Source: a bacterium (GTDB taxonomy: Bacteria; Bacillota; Bacilli; Lactobacillales; Streptococcaceae). From it: a DNA stretch of 9,727 bases. The position numbers and the translations under genes are program-made. Of this stretch, positions 1 to 4,404 are shown piece after piece (the first letter of the stretch is position 1; every line of letters starts with the position of its first letter). The notes beneath the pieces were generated by a model. That model made no database searches, was not told the DNA's origin, and saw only the letters and a program-made list of their open reading frames with translations. The stretch covers positions 1 to 9,727 of the forward strand of contig CAJNCA010000014.1 of NCBI GenBank assembly GCA_905221145.1. Direction: 5' to 3'.

Positions 1-77
1 ACAGTGATAAATCACAAAAAGTTGATAATATAACGATAACTAATACATATAATTACAAGGATAATTCAGATAAAAAA
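1..77. repeat. Terminal direct overlap, left copy
   Basis: Bases 1-77 are identical to bases 9651-9727 at the other end of the window. An exact overlap of this length at both ends is what a short-read assembler leaves on a circular molecule. The overlap lies inside a coding frame, and that frame runs on unbroken when the ends are joined, which supports circularity over a coincidental repeat. The unique length is then 9,650 bp. Confidence 0.93.
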
Positions 78-128
78 TCAGAAAAAACAAAGAAAAAGTA
101 TTCCGGTGTTAGGATACAAAATAAATAA
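1..128 (+). CDS. C-terminal part of XRE-controlled lipoprotein (continues from 9362)
   Basis: This is the tail of the gene that starts at 9362 and crosses the circle junction. Bases 1-2 finish a GAC codon, codons then run from 3, and the stop TAA is at 126-128. The tail is hydrophilic and Lys/Asn/Asp-rich, as expected for the exported end of a small lipoprotein. The stop overlaps the next start as TAATG (126-130), so translation of the second lipoprotein is probably coupled to this one. The joined gene is 417 nt and gives 138 residues. I recognise no family. Confidence 0.85.
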   Translation, partial: SDKSQKVDNITITNTYNYKDNSDKKSEKTKKKYSGVRIQNK

Positions 129-403
129 TGATAGTAAAACTACAAAGTACTAAGAAGATATTTCAAGTTCTTTTAGTAATCACATTCCTTCTTTTGCTGT
201 CAGGATGTAGTTCTCTAAACCGTATTGAAATTGGAGATGAAATCTATTTTTGGACTGTAGAACAGAATTTAGATACTGAAGAATTTGAATCTGTTAAGGT
301 TACAGGGATAGTCTCACAGGTAGTTGAATATGAAGATTATTATATAGTGAGACTACAAGGAGATATAAGACCTTACCAGATAGATAAAGACAAATTTCAC
401 TGA
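128..403 (+). CDS. Small lipoprotein, unknown function
   Basis: The 91-residue product starts with a basic stretch (K4, K9, K10), then a hydrophobic core at 11-24 and the lipobox L24-S25-G26-C27. This predicts lipidation at Cys27 and anchoring to the outer face of the membrane. The mature part is only about 64 residues, acidic, and looks like alternating beta strands (for example GIVSQVVEY and YYIVRLQG), perhaps a small beta barrel. The start overlaps the preceding stop as TAATG with only a weak, distant AGGA, so it probably depends on translational coupling. It is the second gene of the XRE-controlled operon. No family is recognised. The lipoprotein call is firm and the function is open. Confidence 0.82.
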   Translation: MIVKLQSTKKIFQVLLVITFLLLLSGCSSLNRIEIGDEIYFWTVEQNLDTEEFESVKVTGIVSQVVEYEDYYIVRLQGDIRPYQIDKDKFH

Positions 404-416
404 TAAAAGGTAAAGT

Positions 417-1394
417 ATGAATAAAGGAAAAATTTTAAAGATAACTGAGAACACAGTGTACATAGGTTATGAAGATGGAAGTTTAAAGGAAATTCCTATT
501 GAATCTTGTGAATTTGAGCCTAGAATAGGGGATTATGTAGAGGTTTATGGTGATATTGCTATAAAGGTTGAAGGCAGTAATGAAAATACCCCAGTTAAAA
601 AATCGGAGGCTAAAAAAATTTCATTAGTTAGCAAAATAAACATATTTGCCTCTATAGTTTCATTTCCTATCTCATTTAGCTTATTATATGATAGAGGAGT
701 AATGTTAGAAGCTACAATACTATCCCTTTTTGTAGTTTCACTGTTACTGATTGTATTAAATCTGATACTTCTTATTATTTCATCTATTAAGAAGAATAAG
801 GTTAATAAAAAAAGCTCTATAACGTATTTGATTATAGCTATTATAATTCTTATTTTATCAACTGTATATGTAAGTAATAATTTCAGTCAAAATTCAAAGA
901 AGACTGTATCACAGAACACTTCTAAGTCCTCTAAATCATCATCTAAGAATAGTTCTAGCTCTTCATCTCAAGAAAGTAGCTCCAGTTCTACAAAATCTTC
1001 GATATCAGGAAGTATTCCTAAGAATTTATTGACAATAGACTATGAAGAAAGGACAGATAAGCAGAAATACACCTCGTCATTTGACTATGATAAATGGGCT
1101 CATGATGAATTCCCTCGCTATCTAAAAATACGAGTGAGCGGAGAAGTTTTACAAGTTGTTAAAGACCCAGACGATAAAGGTATTGCAATACAATTAGTTT
1201 TAACTGAAATAAATTCAGGATTTGGTAAATCAATCGTTGTTTTTATTCCGAGTGATTACTTGTCAGATATCATAGTAGAAGGTGATAAATTAGATTTGTA
1301 TGGGAAAACCTATGGAGTCAAGCAGTATGTAGTAGATGATTCTGTAGTAACACAACCATTTATGGTTGCTTATTTGTATGAAAGAAATAAATAG
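417..1394 (+). CDS. Membrane protein with cytoplasmic SH3-like-type domain, Ser-rich linker and extracytoplasmic beta domain
   Basis: 325 residues with a clear mosaic layout. Residues 1-52 form a small beta-rich domain (IGYEDGSLKEI, then PRIGDYVEVY) that recurs at the N-terminus of the next gene product. Hydrophobic segments near 70-90, 98-121 and 135-153 suggest three membrane helices. Residues 157-198 are a Ser/Lys/Asn-rich linker with runs of Ser, typical of Gram-positive surface-exposed spacers. Residues about 233-322 form a compact beta-rich domain (YLKIRVSGEVLQVV, then VVFIPSD, then GDKLDLYGKTYG), which could be an OB-like fold. With three helices, the N-terminal domain would be inside and the C-terminal domain outside. 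AAAGG precedes the ATG. It lies 13 bp after the lipoprotein gene, in the same operon. The function is not recognised; signalling, sensing or exclusion are all possible. Confidence 0.8.
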   Translation: MNKGKILKITENTVYIGYEDGSLKEIPIESCEFEPRIGDYVEVYGDIAIKVEGSNENTPVKKSEAKKISLVSKINIFASIVSFPISFSLLYDRGVMLEATILSLFVVSLLLIVLNLILLIISSIKKNKVNKKSSITYLIIAIIILILSTVYVSNNFSQNSKKTVSQNTSKSSKSSSKNSSSSSSQESSSSSTKSSISGSIPKNLLTIDYEERTDKQKYTSSFDYDKWAHDEFPRYLKIRVSGEVLQVVKDPDDKGIAIQLVLTEINSGFGKSIVVFIPSDYLSDIIVEGDKLDLYGKTYGVKQYVVDDSVVTQPFMVAYLYERNK

Positions 1395-1402
1395 GAGAGT
1401 TT

Positions 1403-1813
1403 ATGAATACATATAAAGTTATTAAAATCGAAGGAACTCTAATCTATTTAGGTAAAGATGATGGAACTTTGCTAAAAGTTGAACAGACTTCTTTTAATTT
1501 TGTACCACAACTAGGGGATATAGTAGAGGTATATCAATCTGAAGGAACCTATATCATAACTAAAAAGTCTAGTGAAGTTCCATCAGAAAAGAAAGAAGAA
1601 AAAGGGTACTGGACAATAAAAAGAATGAAATTTTCTGCATGGTCTGGGGTTATATGCATACTGCTATTGCATCCCGTTATTGCTGTTATTCCATCAGTAA
1701 TGGGTCACCTTCTAAAAGAAAAAGGAGAGAAAGAAAGCAGTACTTTGATTTTCGGAGCAACAATATTTGCGACAATCTTAGCAATAATCGTTAGAGTACT
1801 TCTAACGCTCTGA
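1403..1813 (+). CDS. Two-helix membrane protein sharing the N-terminal domain of its neighbour
   Basis: 136 residues. Residues 1-55 repeat the domain of the preceding protein: IYLGKDDGTLLKVE followed by PQLGDIVEVY, against IGYEDGSLKEI and PRIGDYVEVY. A charged Lys/Glu linker (54-68) leads to two hydrophobic segments at about 78-102 and 114-136. There is no signal peptide and no lipobox, so the N-terminal domain is probably cytoplasmic. GGAGAG gives a good ribosome site, and the gene begins 8 bp after the preceding stop. It is the last gene of the XRE-controlled operon, followed by a terminator at 1846-1881. The shared domain suggests both proteins bind the same cytoplasmic partner or ligand, or each other. 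The function is unknown. Confidence 0.78.
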   Translation: MNTYKVIKIEGTLIYLGKDDGTLLKVEQTSFNFVPQLGDIVEVYQSEGTYIITKKSSEVPSEKKEEKGYWTIKRMKFSAWSGVICILLLHPVIAVIPSVMGHLLKEKGEKESSTLIFGATIFATILAIIVRVLLTL

Positions 1814-1845
1814 TAAGAGGTAACACGTTTTTTAAGGAAATAGAT

Positions 1846-1881
1846 AAGCGCTGGATAGTCAGATTCAGTGCTTTCTTTTTT
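1846..1881 (+). terminator. Rho-independent terminator of the cargo operon
   Basis: A 10-bp stem pairs 1846-1855 (AAGCGCTGGA) with 1864-1873 (TTCAGTGCTT), including two G-U pairs, around an 8-base loop. A T-rich tract (TCTTTTTT) follows from 1874. It sits 32 bp after the last stop of the operon. Confidence 0.72.
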
Positions 1882-1917
1882 CTTTCTATTTTTTAATCGA
1901 CCTCTTCAATTTAACCT

Positions 1918-1949
1918 CTACTTGAGTAAATTATCATTTACGGAAGTAG
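1918..1949. repeat. 32-bp inverted repeat with 13-6-13 layout, candidate recombinase core site
   Basis: The left arm CTACTTGAGTAAA (1918-1930) and right arm TTTACGGAAGTAG (1936/1937-1949) are inverted copies with mismatch only at two internal bases. They flank a six-base centre around TTATCA. Arms of 11-13 bp around 6-8 bp are the usual geometry of tyrosine-recombinase core sites such as dif, lox or att cores, and the circle encodes such an enzyme at 2901-3848. It lies in non-coding DNA between the cargo terminator and the toxin promoter. A plain RNA hairpin or a regulatory palindrome is the alternative. Confidence 0.4.
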
Positions 1950-1977
1950 AAAAAGACCACAAAATGACTCTAAAATA

Positions 1978-1986
1978 TGGTATAAT
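1978..1986 (+). promoter_or_regulatory. Extended -10 promoter of the toxin mRNA
   Basis: TGGTATAAT is a perfect extended -10 element. No convincing -35 lies 16-18 bp upstream, which is tolerated with extended -10 promoters. Transcription would begin near 1993 and run through the leader hairpins, the 24-codon toxin gene and the terminator at 2258-2284, giving an RNA of about 290 nt. Confidence 0.65.
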
Positions 1987-2013
1987 TGTTCTATCAGTAT
2001 CGTTTATGACGGA

Positions 2014-2060
2014 CCCTCTTACTTAAAGAAGGGAGCAAGCCTATGGAAATAGATGTGTAA
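2014..2060 (+). other. Leader hairpin plus possible five-codon upstream ORF in the toxin mRNA
   Basis: CCCTCTT (2014-2020) can pair with AAG-A-AGGG (2026-2033, one bulged A). The 3' arm overlaps GGGAG (2031-2035), placed 7 bases before a five-codon ORF at 2043-2060 (MEIDV, TAA). If translated, the mini-ORF could tie ribosome movement to exposure of the toxin start. An ORF this short cannot be proved by sequence alone. Confidence 0.3.
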
Positions 2061-2074
2061 TATAATCAACGTCC

Positions 2075-2113
2075 AAGCTAGTCTCTCTATCTCCATGAAA
2101 GGGGGGCTAGTTT
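2075..2113 (+). promoter_or_regulatory. Hairpin that buries the toxin ribosome-binding site
   Basis: Bases 2075-2088 (AAGCTAGTCTCTCT) can pair with 2100-2113 (AGGGGGGCTAGTTT) to form a continuous 14-bp RNA stem with several G-U pairs and an 11-base loop. The GGGGGG ribosome site lies wholly in the 3' arm, and the stem ends exactly before the GTG start at 2114. Type I toxin mRNAs commonly hide their ribosome site in this way until processed or refolded. Confidence 0.68.
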
Positions 2114-2188
2114 GTGACTACCTACGAATTGCTAATGGTAATCCTAACTATCCTGCTTCTTCTGAAAGATAACAATAAGAAGAAATAG
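2114..2188 (+). CDS. 24-residue TxpA/BsrG-like type I toxin peptide
   Basis: This tiny gene starts with GTG behind a GGGGGG ribosome site, 7 bases away. It encodes a polar N-terminus with TTYELLMV at residues 2-9, a short hydrophobic core to about residue 17, and a basic tail (KDNNKKK). The pattern T-x-Y-E-x-L-M is the hallmark start of the Bacillus BsrG/BsrE/TxpA and putative holin-like toxin peptides, which insert into the membrane and stop growth or lyse the cell. At 24 residues it is shorter than those relatives (about 30-59), with a hydrophobic span of about 12-13 residues, so it may be a minimal or internally shortened form. It has its own promoter, a ribosome site hidden in a hairpin, a terminator and a neighbouring antisense RNA. 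Its likely role is plasmid maintenance by post-segregational killing. Family membership rests on motif memory. Confidence 0.68.
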   Translation: MTTYELLMVILTILLLLKDNNKKK

Positions 2189-2190
2189 TA

Positions 2191-2276
2191 ACCGTCCGAT
2201 ACCCTCCCAGTAGAGGACATTAAACTCACTCAGGGGGTCTTTATAGGCGATATTGTAGGAGGGCTAGCTACCCTCC
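2191..2276 (+). repeat. Direct repeat copy A, in the toxin mRNA 3' untranslated region
   Basis: Copy A shares ordered blocks with copy B (2304-2384) at a constant offset of about 112 bp. These are CTCCCAGTA (2204-2212), CACTCAGGGG (2227-2236), a TATAGGCGAT segment and a G-rich/C-rich terminal stem around TAGCTA. In the toxin mRNA this region is the probable target of the antisense RNA read from copy B. Confidence 0.65.
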
Positions 2277-2284
2277 GATTTTTT
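2258..2284 (+). terminator. Terminator of the toxin mRNA
   Basis: GGAGGG (2258-2263) pairs with CCCTCC (2271-2276) around the loop CTAGCTA, followed by GA and six T (2279-2284). It ends the toxin transcript about 96 bases after the toxin stop codon. Confidence 0.85.
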
Positions 2285-2296
2285 GTTTTTAGGCAT

Positions 2297-2345
2297 AAAA
2301 AAAAACGCCGTTACACTCCCAGTACGTACGTTTTTATCCACTCAG
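2297..2345 (-). ncRNA. Candidate antitoxin antisense RNA, about 49 nt
   Basis: On the minus strand a perfect TATAAT (2357-2352) would start an RNA near 2345. That RNA ends in an intrinsic terminator: AAAAACG (minus, from 2335-2329) pairs with CGTTTTT (2307-2301), with an inner stem and a seven-base loop TGGGAGT, then a run of nine U (plus-strand A run 2297-2305). The RNA does not overlap the toxin gene in place. It is complementary to copy A in the toxin mRNA through two perfect blocks: CCCCTGAGTG against 2227-2236, and TACTGGGAG against 2204-2212. The loop falls inside the second block, which suggests loop-loop recognition. This convergent two-RNA, direct-repeat layout recalls the par (Fst) locus of pAD1. 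The role is inferred. Confidence 0.5.
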
Positions 2346-2384
2346 GGGTCTATTATAGACGATTTCAAGGGGTAGCTAATCCCT
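2304..2384. repeat. Direct repeat copy B, antisense RNA source
   Basis: Copy B matches copy A with ordered blocks: CTCCCAGTA (2316-2324), CACTCAGGGG (2339-2348), ATAGACGAT (2355-2363) and a G-rich/C-rich stem around GTAGCTAA (about 2368-2384). No toxin-like reading frame precedes it. Its minus strand carries a perfect -10 box and a terminator, whereas the equivalent -10 in copy A is TATAAA. B therefore looks kept for antisense transcription rather than being a dead toxin copy. Confidence 0.6.
2352..2357 (-). promoter_or_regulatory. -10 box of the antisense RNA promoter
   Basis: The plus strand reads ATTATA, so the minus strand has a consensus TATAAT. The -35 candidate (TTAGCT, 16 bp upstream on the minus strand) is poor, so this call rests on the -10 box and on the terminator found about 45 bases downstream. 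Confidence 0.45.
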
Positions 2385-2519
2385 TTACTTGTCTTCATTC
2401 TACCATATAAAATATAAAAATTCAACTAATAGACGACCACAATATGTAGAATAAAGTAGAATAATTTATTACATTTTCGTTACACTTCACTATATGTTGT
2501 GTTTTAAAGCGTTTTTGAC
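2385..2519. other. AT-rich spacer with an imperfect inverted repeat
   Basis: No gene is seen between the toxin-antitoxin repeats and the next promoter. CACAATATGTAG (2438-2449) and CTATATGTTGTG (2490-2501) are inverted copies matching at 10 of 12 positions. Inside them are a short tandem GTAGAATAA and a TTACATTTTCGT that resembles part of a reversed iteron. These may be regulator or recombinase binding sites, or chance in AT-rich DNA. Confidence 0.3.
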
Positions 2520-2547
2520 GTGACAAATTTCTATATTGTGTTATACT
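2520..2547 (+). promoter_or_regulatory. Promoter of the small HTH gene
   Basis: A -35 GTGACA (2520-2525), a 16-bp spacer and an extended -10 with TG at 2539-2540 and TATACT at 2542-2547 lie 38 bp before the start codon. The overlapping TTGACG at 2515-2520 would give too long a spacer. Confidence 0.6.
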
Positions 2548-2584
2548 ACTTCTACTAATAAAAACAGGAAGGAGGTAGTACCTT

Positions 2585-2779
2585 ATGACGGATAAAATTA
2601 TCTTTAATAATCTTAATAGTGATGTTAAGAAACTGATAGAAAAGGGAGACTTTAAGCATTGGCAAGTAGCAATGCAATGTGGTGTCTCTCGTCAAACTCT
2701 GACGGAATGGCTAAGAAGCCCTCTAACAAAAACACGTAGAGAACGTATTCTAAATGCCATTAAAATTCTTCAGTCTTAA
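2585..2779 (+). CDS. Small helix-turn-helix DNA-binding protein
   Basis: 64 residues. The central part, about 13-58, reads as a phage-type helix-turn-helix: IEKGDFKHWQVAMQCGV, then the probable recognition helix SRQTLTEWLR, then a basic RRERILNAI helix. Similar short proteins occur in Firmicute phages and mobile elements as regulators. It has a strong AAGGAGG ribosome site followed by a small palindrome (AGGTAGTACCT) and its own promoter, and it sits just upstream of the recombinase gene. That position fits a regulator of recombination or an excisionase-like directionality factor, but nothing in the sequence separates these. The DNA-binding call is good and the exact role is unknown. Confidence 0.78.
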   Translation: MTDKIIFNNLNSDVKKLIEKGDFKHWQVAMQCGVSRQTLTEWLRSPLTKTRRERILNAIKILQS

Positions 2780-2790
2780 CCCTCTGAAAT

Positions 2791-2814
2791 GCTTATATTA
2801 TAGGCTTTTCTTTT
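2791..2814 (+). terminator. Weak terminator after the HTH gene
   Basis: GCTTA (2791-2795) pairs with TAGGC (2801-2805) with one G-U pair around TATTA, followed by TTTTCTTTT (2806-2814). The stem is short, so read-through into the recombinase promoter region is possible. Confidence 0.4.
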
Positions 2815-2824
2815 AAATTACACC

Positions 2825-2853
2825 TTGACTACTACTACTTGAAATGTTATACT
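2825..2853 (+). promoter_or_regulatory. Strong promoter of the recombinase operon
   Basis: TTGACT (2825-2830), a 17-bp spacer and TATACT (2848-2853) with an upstream TG (2845-2846) form a near-consensus extended promoter. Transcription would begin near 2860, which makes a start codon at 2862 unlikely and favours the ATG at 2901. The -35 region also shares TTGACTAC and GAAATGT with the replication iterons. Confidence 0.78.
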
Positions 2854-2900
2854 TAACTTAGTTGTGTATAAAACTCAATAAATGTAGAAAAGGTAAGGAA

Positions 2901-3848
2901 ATGTACTCACTTCAAAAGGAAAATAATCTAAGCACTCATCTATATAGTTTTATAGATTTTGTACAGACAACACAGGCAACTAAAGATACTTACACAAGAG
3001 AGATACGCCAATTCTTAACATATCTAGCAGATAAAGGCATCACAGAGCCTCAGAGAGCTGATATACTAAGCTACGTGCAATATCTTAAAGATAAGGGTCT
3101 AAAGCCTACTACAGTACAAAATTACGTCATTGCCGTTAAACAGCTCTTTAATTGGCTTGAAGTAGAGTTTGGCTATACAAACATTGCTAAAGGAATTAAA
3201 GGAGCAAAAATCAGCAAAGCACACAAGAAAGATAACTTTTCTTTGTCACAGGTTGCTGAAATTCTGAAATCTATTGATACAAGTAACGAAACAGGGGCTA
3301 GAACCTACGCTATTATCTTATTGATGACTACCACAGCACTAAGGACTATTGAGGTTCACAGAGCTGATATAGGCGATATAAGAAACATTGATGGTAAGTT
3401 CTATCTATACGTTCAAGGTAAAGGACACACAGAGAAAGACACCCCTGTACAGCTCACAGAAGCCTCATATAAGGCTCTTACAAGCTATCTAAGCTATCGT
3501 AAGTCTAATAAGGTTGAAGACCCTCTATTTACCTCTACAAGCAACAATAGCAAGGGTAAACGCATTACCACACGTACAATAAGTACCATGATGAAAGATT
3601 GCTTTAAACAAGCTGGATTTGATAGCCCAAGGCTAACAGCTCATAGTCTAAGACACACAGGTATAACCGAAGCGTACAAGGCTATGAAAAAAGCTGGAAT
3701 AGCTGACACTCTATCAGAGGTACAAAAATACGCACGTCATGCAAACCCTGCTACAAGTCAAATCTACATACATGAAGAAGAGCAGAAAAACAATCTAGGA
3801 ACTAATCTAGTTTCTGAATTGCTAGAAAATGCTTTAGCTGAAGTGTAG
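2901..3848 (+). CDS. Tyrosine recombinase (XerC/D-like integrase)
   Basis: 315 residues with the normal two-domain layout. An N-terminal SAM-like core-binding domain (about 10-95, with SFIDFVQTTQATKDTYTREI) is followed by the catalytic domain. The full active-site set is visible: R148 (ALRTIEV), K174 (GKGHTEK), H248-x-x-R251 (AHSLRH), H280 (RHANP) and the nucleophile Y289 (SQIYIH), nine residues after H280. The enzyme should cut and rejoin DNA at a short inverted-repeat core. On a circle this size its likely tasks are resolving multimers or integration. ATG 2901 is chosen because it has AAGGTAAGGA in front and lies 40 bases after the predicted RNA start. A longer TTG-started frame from 2862 would be nearly leaderless. 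The next gene follows after 15 bp. Confidence 0.93.
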   Translation: MYSLQKENNLSTHLYSFIDFVQTTQATKDTYTREIRQFLTYLADKGITEPQRADILSYVQYLKDKGLKPTTVQNYVIAVKQLFNWLEVEFGYTNIAKGIKGAKISKAHKKDNFSLSQVAEILKSIDTSNETGARTYAIILLMTTTALRTIEVHRADIGDIRNIDGKFYLYVQGKGHTEKDTPVQLTEASYKALTSYLSYRKSNKVEDPLFTSTSNNSKGKRITTRTISTMMKDCFKQAGFDSPRLTAHSLRHTGITEAYKAMKKAGIADTLSEVQKYARHANPATSQIYIHEEEQKNNLGTNLVSELLENALAEV

Positions 3849-3863
3849 AAAAGAGGATATAAA

Positions 3864-4250
3864 ATGGCACAAATCAATATTAAACTAACAGAAGAGCAAA
3901 AATCACAGATTCAAGAGATTGCAAAAGAAAAAGGGCTGACGGTAACACAGCTAGTTATAACTTCTATACTCGATAAAGAAGTTTTATATACGAAAAATGA
4001 AGATTTCTATACCAAGGTAGACCATATAGAAGACGATATAGACGGTATAGAAAATCGTATAGAAAACGACTCAATCGGTATAGAAAACAGTATATACAAA
4101 GAACTATATGAAGTGCTGTTAAAGCAGATAGAACAAAAGGATACGCAGATAGACCAGCTTCACAAAATTATATATAACAAGGATACCTTGCTTATAGAAG
4201 ACCAGAAAAAAAAGAAACATTGGTGGCAATTCTGGTTGCCTAGCGTATAG
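3864..4250 (+). CDS. Ribbon-helix-helix protein with coiled-coil tail and Trp-rich end
   Basis: 128 residues. Residues 1-38 fit a ribbon-helix-helix DNA-binding fold: strand QINIKLT, helix EEQKSQIQEIAKEKG, turn LT, helix VTQLVITSILDKE. Residues about 50-112 are heptad-like and charged, with repeated I-E-N units at 62-75, suggesting a coiled coil. The protein ends in a Lys cluster followed by WWQFW (120-124). Plasmid-borne proteins with an N-terminal DNA-binding domain and a coiled-coil tail often affect replication or partition in lactic acid bacteria. AGAGGA precedes the ATG, 15 bp after the recombinase stop, so it is in that operon. The DNA coding the coiled coil is repeat-rich and resembles the following intergenic DNA. 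The RHH fold is probable and the function is inferred. Confidence 0.75.
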   Translation: MAQINIKLTEEQKSQIQEIAKEKGLTVTQLVITSILDKEVLYTKNEDFYTKVDHIEDDIDGIENRIENDSIGIENSIYKELYEVLLKQIEQKDTQIDQLHKIIYNKDTLLIEDQKKKKHWWQFWLPSV

Positions 4251-4264
4251 AAAGTAGGTAACAC

Positions 4265-4325
4265 ATTTCTATACCATCTAGACGGTTTATATACGCTTGT
4301 ATAGAAGGCATCTAGACGATATATA
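4265..4325. repeat. Intergenic direct repeats, candidate operator or partition site
   Basis: CATCTAGACG occurs at 4275-4284 and 4309-4318, each followed by an AT-rich TATATA tract; the starts are 34 bp apart. Related copies lie in the coding region just upstream: ATTTCTATACCA at 4003-4014 and again at 4265-4276, and a TATAGAAG...TAGACG...TATA element at 4025-4051 resembling 4300-4325. GTATAGAA also recurs at 4045, 4057, 4078, 4245 and 4299. The second intergenic copy reads as a weak promoter (TTGTAT 4297-4302, 17 bp, TATATA 4320-4325). RHH proteins bind such short direct repeats, and genes for two flank this site. Confidence 0.5.
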
Positions 4326-4404
4326 CCTAGTGTTATTTTGTAAATTACTACTAAAACTTTCCCTTTATATCAACTTTTTATTTCCCTATCTGAAAGAGAG
4401 AACT

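Noticed and set aside
2006..2026. Six-codon ORF at the 5' end of the toxin mRNA
   Set aside because: It has no ribosome site, starts only about a dozen bases after the predicted RNA start, and overlaps the leader hairpin.
1814..2584. A further larger protein gene in the long intergenic stretch
   Set aside because: Stops are frequent in all frames. Only the 24-codon toxin has a ribosome site, a family motif and a surrounding expression unit.
2862..2900. TTG start that would lengthen the recombinase by 13 residues
   Set aside because: The predicted RNA start is near 2860, which leaves no room for a ribosome site. ATG 2901 has a good site and begins the normal N-terminal domain.
4297..4404. 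TTG start that would lengthen the small RHH protein by 36 residues
   Set aside because: The extension reads through the direct-repeat region and gives a hydrophobic, atypical peptide in front of an RHH fold that normally starts within a few residues.
4250..4404. Firm promoter for the second RHH gene
   Set aside because: The best pair (TTGTAT 4297-4302, TATATA 4320-4325) has correct spacing but poor boxes and lies in the repeats. It is noted within the repeat entry only.
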